From positions 1-64,000 of the forward strand of contig JBCCAR010000020.1 of NCBI GenBank assembly GCA_039814715.1: a DNA stretch of 64,000 nucleotides, read 5' to 3'. The notes beneath the pieces are model-generated. The model was not told the origin of the DNA and did no database searches. It saw only the letters and a list, made by a program, of their open reading frames with translations. Below are positions 53,228-60,417 of the stretch, piece after piece (the first letter of the stretch is position 1; each line of letters begins with the position of its first letter). This DNA is from CAKZYD01 sp039814715. GTDB lineage: Bacteria > Pseudomonadota > Alphaproteobacteria > Sphingomonadales > CAKZYD01. The position numbers were made by a program, and so were the translations under genes.

Positions 53228-53241
53228 TTTTAGCGCTAAAA
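53228..53241. promoter_or_regulatory. 14-bp perfect palindrome between galE and the carboxypeptidase gene
   Basis: TTTTAGC followed by GCTAAAA is a perfect palindrome 46 bp before the carboxypeptidase start and 44 bp before galE. It is a plausible binding site for a dimeric regulator of one or both genes. Confidence 0.5.
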
Positions 53242-53286
53242 ATGCTAAGGCTGCGTTACAGTTCTCAAGCTTAAGGCCAAGCAATC

Positions 53287-54405
53287 ATGGTTTCAATCAA
53301 TGCCGCATTTGACGGCGGCAATATCCTTCCCATTTCGATTGATGATCCAGCCGATGTGCGCCTTGAAATACGCCGGGATGCGCAATCTGATTTTTATCAG
53401 TGGTTTTCTTTTCTTCTGGCCCATCCGCAAGGTGAAGCGGTGACGCTGACCATCCTCAATGCGGGCGGCGCAGCCTATGTCAAGGGCTGGGAGAATTATG
53501 AAGCTGTGATGAGTTTGGATGGCGAGACCTGGCAACGTGTGCCGACGCAATATACCGGCGGCAAGTTGACTATCTCTTTGACCATGCCCGCGCCGCGGGT
53601 TCATCTGGCTTATTTTGCGCCTTATCCCATGACCCGGCATCATGATCTCATCGCCCAAGCCCTTGCCAGCGAGCGCTTTGACTATACCGTGCTTGGCACC
53701 ACCATTGACGGGCGCACTATGGACTATCTGCGCTATGGGTCCGGCCCAAGCCAAGTCTGGCTCATTGCGCGCCAGCATCCAGGGGAAACCATGGCCGAGT
53801 GGTGGATGGAAGGGGGCGTCCAAATGCTGGCTGATGGCGATGATCCCATTGCCCGGACGCTCGCGCAGCACGCCACGGTACATATTATCCCAAATATGAA
53901 CCCCGACGGAAGCAGCCGCGGACATCTGCGCACCAATGCTGTTGGGGTCAACCTAAACCGAGTCTGGGCATCGCCAACGCTAGAGCGCTCGCCTGAAGTC
54001 TATCATGTCCGCGCTAAGATGCACGAGACGGGCGTTGACCTTTGCCTGGATGTGCATGGCGATGAAGCTTTGCCATATAATTTCATCGCCGGCTTTGAAG
54101 GCATCCCAAGCATTACACAAGATCAACAAGCAGGTTTGCAGCGCTACAAAGCGCTGCTGGAACAGCTGTCGCCTGATTTTCAAACCAAAATCGGCTATCC
54201 TGCCGCGCCCGCCGGCAAGGCCAACCTTAGCATGTCGACCAACTACATTGCCGAAACATTTGGCGCTGTCTCCATGACGTTAGAAATGCCCTTCAAAGAT
54301 ACCGTAGATACCCCGCACCCCTTAACCGGCTGGTCCCCCGAGCGCTCAGCCATGCTGGCGCAGCACTGCTTGCAGGCTCTATCTATGTATCTACCGAAAC
54401 AGTAG
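53287..54405 (+). CDS. M14-family zinc carboxypeptidase, cytosolic (CCP-like)
   Basis: The 372-aa enzyme belongs to the M14D cytosolic carboxypeptidases. An N-terminal beta-sandwich of about 110 residues precedes the catalytic domain. Zinc is bound by His164 and Glu167 (ARQHPGETMAEWW) and His257 (LDVHGDE). NPDGSSRGHLRTNAVGVNLNR gives the substrate-binding Arg/Asn set, and the catalytic Glu lies in MTLEMPF. There is no signal peptide. Eukaryotic relatives trim polyglutamate; bacterial substrates are unclear. The length is usual for bacterial members. Confidence 0.93.
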   Translation: MVSINAAFDGGNILPISIDDPADVRLEIRRDAQSDFYQWFSFLLAHPQGEAVTLTILNAGGAAYVKGWENYEAVMSLDGETWQRVPTQYTGGKLTISLTMPAPRVHLAYFAPYPMTRHHDLIAQALASERFDYTVLGTTIDGRTMDYLRYGSGPSQVWLIARQHPGETMAEWWMEGGVQMLADGDDPIARTLAQHATVHIIPNMNPDGSSRGHLRTNAVGVNLNRVWASPTLERSPEVYHVRAKMHETGVDLCLDVHGDEALPYNFIAGFEGIPSITQDQQAGLQRYKALLEQLSPDFQTKIGYPAAPAGKANLSMSTNYIAETFGAVSMTLEMPFKDTVDTPHPLTGWSPERSAMLAQHCLQALSMYLPKQ

Positions 54406-54437
54406 CTTTGTTAATACGCGTCAAACGATGCCCATCG

Positions 54438-54466
54438 TTGACGTTCGCAGTTCAAAAGCGCTAAAG
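54438..54466 (+). promoter_or_regulatory. promoter of tRNA-Arg(CCG)
   Basis: TTGACG (54438-54443), a 17-bp spacer and CTAAAG (54461-54466) lie 31 bp before the tRNA. Confidence 0.55.
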
Positions 54467-54496
54467 CTTGCGAACAGGTCGACACAGTCGGCCACA

Positions 54497-54573
<77 letters not shown>

Positions 54574-54936
54574 ATGATTTCAATGACTTAGGTGATTTGG
54601 TTCAGGGGTGCGAAATTGACGCAAGTGCACAGCAAGTGCAGTTTCCAAATTACCCATTGAAACAGCTGAATTTTTTCGGGGTTCGGTTTTTGTCCAATGG
54701 GGCCTGTGACGGGTCCATTGTTTGGGTATCCCATGTGACCCCGTTTCGGCTTTAGGTGCCGAATCAAGCGAAAGCCTACTGCTGCTTCGTTGTATGAGGG
54801 ACTACGTAACAGTGGGCTGCAGATTGTCTTTTACTAACTTCGCATTGGATGCGCGCTAAGTTTGCCCTCAGTTGACGCTCAGCGCGCAATTGTGTGATAA
54901 TGAATCGGAATAATCGGAATAGAAGAAGGTACTACG
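54574..54936. other. island left margin without a gene
   Basis: About 360 bp with no credible ORF and no integrase remnant that I can recognise. It contains a partial inverted repeat (CAATGG at 54697-54702 and CCATTG near 54715-54720), a repeated CAAGTGCA near 54621-54639, and a 9-bp tandem repeat AATCGGAAT (54903-54920). The tandem repeat lies just before the ParD-like gene and may be its operator. Confidence 0.5.
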
Positions 54937-55212
54937 ATGTCAGATGCTCATGAAAACAAAATGGTCAAACGGTTGAATACGACACTCCCCGACCCATTGG
55001 CACTTTATGTTGGAGAGATTACGGGCAAAGGCGCTCTTTATGAGACTCCCAGCGAATTCATTCGTGATTTAGTGCGGCGTCATATGGAAACGGCGTTCGA
55101 GCAGGAGCGCAGGGAGATACGGTCCTTGCTCTCGCAATCCCTGCATGAAAACCAGTATGCGAATTGGACTAAGAGTGATTTGGACGAAGCCCGTAGAGCC
55201 GCCGAGGCATAG
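54937..55212 (+). CDS. ParD-family antitoxin
   Basis: The 91-aa protein has an N-terminal ribbon-helix-helix (VKRLNTTLPDPLALYVGEIT...SEFIRDLVRRHME) and a long charged C-terminal helix that would wrap the toxin, the plan of ParD antitoxins. It binds DNA as a dimer and usually represses its own operon; the AATCGGAAT repeat 17 bp upstream is a candidate operator. AGAAGG precedes the ATG. The toxin gene follows 5 bp downstream. Confidence 0.88.
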   Translation: MSDAHENKMVKRLNTTLPDPLALYVGEITGKGALYETPSEFIRDLVRRHMETAFEQERREIRSLLSQSLHENQYANWTKSDLDEARRAAEA

Positions 55213-55217
55213 GGCGC

Positions 55218-55535
55218 ATGCCGGTGATACGTCGCAGTGATCTCTTCAAGCGGCAATTACTTAACATCACGGCCAGTTACCGGGACCGGGCCGGCAAGTT
55301 AATTGCTCTGAAATTCGTTGATCAGATCGAAGAAAGCGTCAAGTTTATCGCGAACAAGCCTCTGGCGTGTGTCATCTATACCCAGTTGGACGGCAAAGAA
55401 TTCCGGAAATGGCATCTCAAGAGTTTTCCGGTCTCCATTTTCTTCTGCGTCAAAAGCCCAGATACCATCATTCTTGAGGCCCTTTACTCACACCGTATGA
55501 ACATCGCAGCACGGCTTTCTCGGGACACAGAATAG
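55218..55535 (+). CDS. ParE/RelE-family toxin
   Basis: The 105-aa basic protein has the RelE/ParE fold pattern: VIRRSDLFKRQLLNITASY (N-terminal strand and helix), Pro-containing loop, FRKWHLKSFPVSIFFCVKSPDTIILEALYSHRM (core strands with the terminal Arg/His). ParE members poison DNA gyrase while RelE members cut mRNA; which applies cannot be told. Its partner lies directly upstream. Such modules commonly stabilise islands, which fits the location. Confidence 0.87.
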   Translation: MPVIRRSDLFKRQLLNITASYRDRAGKLIALKFVDQIEESVKFIANKPLACVIYTQLDGKEFRKWHLKSFPVSIFFCVKSPDTIILEALYSHRMNIAARLSRDTE

Positions 55536-55739
55536 CTCATCAATGCGCGTAGGTCGTTTCATTCCATCCTTAAGCAACAGATCGTAGTTTTAGCACGGTA
55601 TTTGATCTAATAATTCTGTTCTACGTGCACGATGGAGGCACAGCATGAATGCTGATTGAACCGACATCATGCCTTTCGTTTTCAGCATTTTTGCTGTGTT
55701 GGTGGGATAGGTGGATCAGTTTTTCATGGAATGAGGCTT

Positions 55740-56699
55740 ATGGCAGATCAAAAACCCAATCCTGAGAATTACACTGAACTGAGATCGCTTCTTGAGGCGG
55801 TTGAAAAAATGTACTCAGAAAATGCAAAGTCGGTATCCCTCCAAGCAGAGTTTCGGGCCCTGAGAATGCGCGCTCGGCTCCGTTCAAATCTGACGAGAGT
55901 TACGGCGGCTTTTGTTATCCTGGCCGGCGTATCTGGTTGGGTCTTCTATTCCCAAGCGGGCGGCCCTATTTTTTACGTACTTTCGCTAGTGTTCATGGCC
56001 ATTTTCATATTTCTCGCCTTTGGCGCTTACGCCCAGCGCAGAAAAAATTGGGAGAGAAATGACAACTTAATCGATACCGTTATTCCTCATTTTCCAACGT
56101 CAGGCCTGTTGTGGAGGATGAAGAGCCAGCTCACTTCAAAACAATCCATGAAAACCGCTTTTGTCGAGACTGGTAGTGGCAAAGGTGATCGTATAGTCTA
56201 GCATGATGACAATTTGTTCCGCGATGAGCTATCTGGGCTACTGTTTTCGCCAAGGCGAATAGATCGCGAACGTTTTGTCAGGTACGTCACAGAAAACTAC
56301 CCTGGCAAAAACTCCATGGAACCAATCCGGGTTGCGATTCCGAAAGACGTAGCGGCGTACCTTATTGCCTTGGAGCGGGCGTTTTCGACGGGAGATATGA
56401 CCGCTTTGGCGGACTGCAGTGACTATGCGCTCGGGCGTTTAAAAGAAGCATCGCTTAGCGCCGCCAAAGTAGATCGCTGGAAAATCGAATGGGCCTGGAA
56501 AATAGTCCATGAAATCCGCAATATTCGTGCTGACGCCGAGGCGCCCTCAATAAACTCGGATACTGGGCTGGCCGAAGAACTATCTGCGCGTTTCAATGCC
56601 AAAAAGGAGCGTAATGCCGGCCGCAACACTATGATAGAAGCCGTCAAAAAAATGCGTGCTGGTACAATGGAGGGCATCGAACTGGATTGGCAAAACTAG
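55740..56699 (+). pseudogene. membrane-anchored island protein gene interrupted by one in-frame TAG
   Basis: Two open stretches lie in the same frame: 55740-56201 (start MADQKPNPENYTEL; an ATG at 55731 is also possible) and 56202-56699. They are separated only by the TAG at 56199-56201. The second has no ATG near its start, only a TTG four codons after the stop. Read through, the gene encodes about 320 residues: an N-terminal helical part, two membrane helices (VTAAFVILAGVSGWVFY and IFYVLSLVFMAIFIFLAFGAY), and a soluble helical C-terminal domain. The family is not recognised. The simplest view is a nonsense mutation; recoding or two separate genes are alternatives. Confidence 0.65.
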
Positions 56700-56801
56700 G
56701 GTGCTTCTGCAGGAAGCCTGGACGATTATAAACGGTTTCAAACTGTATTGCTTCTTTTCTATCGGTAAACTGATGCCTCCCACGGAAAGGAGGTGAAACC
56801 G

Positions 56802-56996
56802 ATGCAACCAAACCAACAGCTTCTAACAGCCAAGGACGTCATGACCGCCACCGGCATCAGGGCACGGTCGACGCTTTGGCGCAAATGCAAGGCGAGGGAA
56901 TTTCCTGCGCCTGTTGAGATTGGCAGCAACCGTATTCGCTGGCTGTCTAGAGACGTCGATCAGTGGATCGAAACCCGGCAGCGCCGACTGTACTAG
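56802..56996 (+). CDS. AlpA-family DNA-binding regulator
   Basis: The 64-aa protein is an AlpA/excisionase-like winged helix: LLTAKDVMTATGIRARSTLWRK and ending SRDVDQWIETRQRR. AlpA proteins activate integrase/excision genes of islands and prophages. The start is fixed by an almost perfect Shine-Dalgarno AAAGGAGGTGA seven bases before ATG 56802; a GTG nine bases earlier lies inside that ribosome site and is not the start. No integrase gene is seen in the window, so its target may lie elsewhere. Confidence 0.92.
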   Translation: MQPNQQLLTAKDVMTATGIRARSTLWRKCKAREFPAPVEIGSNRIRWLSRDVDQWIETRQRRLY

Positions 56997-57079
56997 CGGC
57001 GCGCGCCGACTTTCTAATTGAACTTTAAACGCAAACAACGCGGATGAAGCCGAAAGGGCGTTTCCGCGAAGGAGAACCT

Positions 57080-58027
57080 ATGTCTTTTATTCAAGCACTG
57101 CTTAAGCCATCGGAGGATGAGCAAGCACAAAATCTGAAAACACTGTCGCTCAAGGTGAAAGTGCCTCACGAAGCGGCAGATCGTTTTACGCAGCTTGTGG
57201 AGCGATTGGCCGACACTGGCATTGATGGCAACGTCAATCGTCATTCACTCTATCATTGGCTTACGGCCGATTGGCCCGTTTTGCGTCGGCATGAAGGCCG
57301 GAAAAACTGGCTTAATGTCTATGGGCCCTATTGGGGCCGCCCATGGTTTGAGCGTCCTCTTGGTGGGCGGCTGAAAGGGCCCAATGCATGGGTGCAATTG
57401 AGCTGGGATCAAGCGCATCGCCTTGACCAACGCATTCAGGATGCCATTGATGCGGAGATCAAAGCCTATTGCGATGAGAAGGGTCTGGAGAACCGTCTTG
57501 ATCGGTCACCAGATCGAAAGGCGTGGGATGACCAAGCGAAGGCCGAAATCGCGGATGCCTTGATTGCGTTTAGTGACGGCCCGGAGCCACAAGACGATAC
57601 GACGTTTCACTGCCACAGAGAGACAGAAACCAATGCGCCGGAGCGATGCCGCCTCACCTGTCTAGAGCAGGGTGATACACTCCTTGTCGGCATCCTCACC
57701 GTCGTGAATGGGCATGACACATGGACATCCGATTGTAGCCACAAGTTTCTCGAGTATCTCCGTTCGCAAAGATTTAGCCACTGGCCGAAAGACAAAATTC
57801 GGTGGGTGCGCATTGGCAGGCCGAACCCAGAGGAGGGCATTCCCTTCCACTTCATCGAATACATTTTGTCTGTCAAAGACGACCAGTTCGAAGACTGCCA
57901 TACGCGCCTGATCAGCGACTTACCTCCCGCCTTTGTGGCGCAGGCAAAGGGCCTGCTTAAGGAGCAGACGGTCATAGAGGCAACTGCCTATAAATCCGCT
58001 TTGAACGGGGAGAAGGCCGATGCGTAA
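57080..58027 (+). CDS. island protein of unknown function, 315 aa
   Basis: AAGGAG lies 5 bases before ATG 57080 (MSFIQALLKPSEDEQAQ). The 315-aa product is hydrophilic and rich in Trp and His (e.g. HSLYHWLTADWPVLRRHEG, FSHWPKDKIRWVRIGRPN), with no signal peptide or membrane helix. I see no catalytic motif. Its position between alpA and the mobilization genes suggests a replication, excision or accessory function of the element, but nothing in the sequence confirms it. Confidence 0.8.
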   Translation: MSFIQALLKPSEDEQAQNLKTLSLKVKVPHEAADRFTQLVERLADTGIDGNVNRHSLYHWLTADWPVLRRHEGRKNWLNVYGPYWGRPWFERPLGGRLKGPNAWVQLSWDQAHRLDQRIQDAIDAEIKAYCDEKGLENRLDRSPDRKAWDDQAKAEIADALIAFSDGPEPQDDTTFHCHRETETNAPERCRLTCLEQGDTLLVGILTVVNGHDTWTSDCSHKFLEYLRSQRFSHWPKDKIRWVRIGRPNPEEGIPFHFIEYILSVKDDQFEDCHTRLISDLPPAFVAQAKGLLKEQTVIEATAYKSALNGEKADA

Positions 58028-58047
58028 AGCCCTGTTCTTTTCAATTT

Positions 58048-58095
58048 GTCGAATAGGGGACTGCGATGCTTTGCATCGCAGTTTTATAGGGGCAC
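58048..58095 (+). other. candidate origin of transfer (oriT)
   Basis: ACTGCGATGC (58060-58069) and GCATCGCAGT (58073-58082) form a perfect 10-bp stem with a TTT loop, followed by TTTATAGGGGC. ATAGGGG occurs just before and just after the hairpin. In R388, the MOBF relaxase nicks in TCT/ATAGCCC a few bases after a similar hairpin. Location upstream of the accessory, coupling and relaxase genes matches R388. Confidence 0.6.
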
Positions 58096-58222
58096 ACCGT
58101 ACGCACTGCATGATGCTGAAAAATCAACGAATTGAGCGCAAGCGATCGGCGTGCCGTTTTCCCGCTGCTTTGTTTTTCGGCAGATATCCAAGTGTCTGGC
58201 CGCGTGCATATCGGGTGCGGCC

Positions 58223-58609
58223 ATGACCCGGGTGAGTCTATCGATCCGCGTCACCAGTGGTCAGCATGTGGCGCTCAAACAGCAGGCAAATCGACTTGGC
58301 ATTCCGATCTATCAAGTGGCCATCCGCGCGCTTGAAAAGGGTTTAGCCGATATGACGCTTGGGGCAAACGCATACCCCAGCACAGAGACAGCGCATGCGG
58401 ACTTCGCGGAGATGGAAGCGCATTTGCAGCAGCTTGAGCTCCTGCTTGAGCGAACGCTGTTTGTCGCTAGCGCTGGTTATGTCTACGCCAGGCACGCCGC
58501 TCTGGCGGAAGATGCCGATTTCGATGCCTCGCTCACGCATGCCGCTGAGCAAGCCTTCGCCCGCCAGAAGGCGCATGCCTTGCGCGCATTTGCGGAGGAC
58601 ATCCAATGA
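58223..58609 (+). CDS. ribbon-helix-helix relaxosome accessory protein, TrwA-like by position
   Basis: The 128-aa protein begins with a ribbon-helix-helix-like segment (MTRVSLSIRVTSGQHVALKQQ, then LGIPIYQVAIRALEKGL) and has a helical C-terminal half. In R388 the RHH protein TrwA binds oriT, is encoded first and precedes trwB and trwC, the same order as here. The ATG at 58223 gives a natural N-terminus; the frame extends 24 codons upstream without typical sequence. It overlaps the coupling-protein gene by ATGA. Confidence 0.75.
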   Translation: MTRVSLSIRVTSGQHVALKQQANRLGIPIYQVAIRALEKGLADMTLGANAYPSTETAHADFAEMEAHLQQLELLLERTLFVASAGYVYARHAALAEDADFDASLTHAAEQAFARQKAHALRAFAEDIQ

Positions 58610-60417
58610 CCAAACGTAACCATTTGGATCGAGGGCAAGGCCTCCATGGCCAGCGGCTAGCTTTTGCGGGAAAGCGCTTAAAAGTGTTTTTCGCACTAAT
58701 CGCTCTATTTGCTTTCTGCGGCGCTGTCGTCTCGCCGCTGAAGACGATGTCGGAAGGCCAGCTTCTGGGTGCTGCCAGCCAAGTCTGGGCGGAGATTAAA
58801 ATCGAGGTCTTCCCTCCTTCACCGTCCCCAGCCATTTCCACCTATTGGTATGAAGGCGGATCGCGCCCGATCTACGCGCATAATTTAAGAAACCATCCCG
58901 ACTTGCTCGAAAGTCGTGCACTGCTTTTTGAGCAGGCATCTAAAGGCGCTGCCATAGGAACAGTCATCGCTCTCGTCGTTGTAGTTTTACTCTGGCGATT
59001 CTGGCGCTCATCTGGCGATGCTGTGTCCATGGATAAACAGATCAGAGGCGCCCGTTTGGTTTCCGAACGCGCGCTAAAACGACTGGCCAGAAAGGGCTCA
59101 GATAAACGGGCTTTGAAAATCGGCAGTATCCCCTGGCCCAACGTGCTCGAAACGCGCCATATGGCGCTTATAGGCTCAACGGGAACTGGCAAGACGACCG
59201 CGTTGCGGCAGCAGCTCGACGGCATCGAATCACGCGGAGAACCAGCACTTGTTTATGATACCAGTGGCGAGTTCGTCGCCCACTACTACCGCCCTGAGCG
59301 CGGCGACATCATTCTCAATCCGTTTGATGCGCGCGGCGCCTACTGGAACCCATTCGACGAAATCGCCCATCCTGCCGATGCGGAACGCATTGCCCATCAA
59401 CTCCTTGTTGAAGATCATCCCGGCGATGAAAGTGTGTGGCTCGACATGGCGCGCCTGGTCCTCGCCAACATCCTGCGTCGTCTGTGGCAGGACGGTCAAA
59501 CTAGCTTGCCCGATCTGATAGAAGCGCTTCAAAGCCAATCCAAGCCCAGCTTGAAGAAGATGCTCGCAGGATCGGCAGCGTCTCGCGTGTTTGAAAGTGA
59601 TGCGGACCGCGCGACGGCGAGCGTCCTCTTCATGCTTCCAAAAGCATCAAACGTGCTGCAGTTCTTGCGCGCTGAGCCGGGTGAAGGCGGTGCGTTTAAC
59701 TTTCGAGATCATTTCAGGACTTTGGATGACCAGCCGTCGCCCAAACCTTGGATCTTCGTGCCGCGACAAGCCGAGCATTTCAGCGCTCTAAAGCCTTTGC
59801 TGACCTGCTGGCTAGATGTCGCATCGAGAAATATCTTGTCGCTCGCGCCACGCAATAGCCGTCGGTTTTGGTTGATCTTAGATGAACTTGCAGACTTTGG
59901 CCGGGTGCCTGAACTCACCAACCTTTTGCCTCAGGGCCGGAAATTTGGTGCCGCCTGTATTCTCACTTTCCAAAGCATCGGCCTGATGCGCCAAGTCTAT
60001 GGGCGTAATAGCGCGGACGCGTTGCTTGGCTGCACAAATACCAAGCTAATTTTCCAATTGAGCGATCCAGACACGTGCAGATGGGCCAGCGATACTATTG
60101 GCAAGGTGGAGGTCGAAACGCGACCCTTATCGCAAGCCCTTGATCACACACGCGGCGGAACTTTATCGCTTGGTACGGATCGCCAGCTGCGCCCGCTTAT
60201 CCTGGACAGCGAATTCCGCTTGCCGCGCTTCACAGGTTTGTTGCTGATGCCGGATAATCTGCCCGCAGCGAGGCTTGCTTTCGCAGATAAGCATATCCGT
60301 CAGCGTGGTCCCGCGATGCACGGAAGCTTTATCCCGGCCAATACAGCCGACACGCTTTGGCAAATGGCGTCCACTTTTGCGGCAAAGCCACAGGTCAAAG
60401 AAGGCGGACCTGTCTGA
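58606..60417 (+). CDS. type IV coupling protein, TrwB/TraD family
   Basis: The 603-aa protein is a membrane-bound hexameric DNA-pumping ATPase that docks the relaxosome to a secretion channel. It has two N-terminal membrane helices (VFFALIALFAFCGAVV and IGTVIALVVVVLLWRF) around a periplasmic loop, Walker A GSTGTGKTT (190-198), GEPALVYDTSGEF, and Walker B FWLILDELADFG. The C-terminus contains TFQSIGLMRQVYG. Its stop shares bases with the relaxase start (TGATG). No mating-channel genes are nearby, so it would have to use a channel encoded elsewhere. Confidence 0.95.
   Translation: MTKRNHLDRGQGLHGQRLAFAGKRLKVFFALIALFAFCGAVVSPLKTMSEGQLLGAASQVWAEIKIEVFPPSPSPAISTYWYEGGSRPIYAHNLRNHPDLLESRALLFEQASKGAAIGTVIALVVVVLLWRFWRSSGDAVSMDKQIRGARLVSERALKRLARKGSDKRALKIGSIPWPNVLETRHMALIGSTGTGKTTALRQQLDGIESRGEPALVYDTSGEFVAHYYRPERGDIILNPFDARGAYWNPFDEIAHPADAERIAHQLLVEDHPGDESVWLDMARLVLANILRRLWQDGQTSLPDLIEALQSQSKPSLKKMLAGSAASRVFESDADRATASVLFMLPKASNVLQFLRAEPGEGGAFNFRDHFRTLDDQPSPKPWIFVPRQAEHFSALKPLLTCWLDVASRNILSLAPRNSRRFWLILDELADFGRVPELTNLLPQGRKFGAACILTFQSIGLMRQVYGRNSADALLGCTNTKLIFQLSDPDTCRWASDTIGKVEVETRPLSQALDHTRGGTLSLGTDRQLRPLILDSEFRLPRFTGLLLMPDNLPAARLAFADKHIRQRGPAMHGSFIPANTADTLWQMASTFAAKPQVKEGGPV

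Noticed and set aside
54574..54936. Remnant of a tyrosine integrase next to the tRNA.
   Set aside because: No frame on either strand shows the Arg-His-Arg-Tyr motifs.
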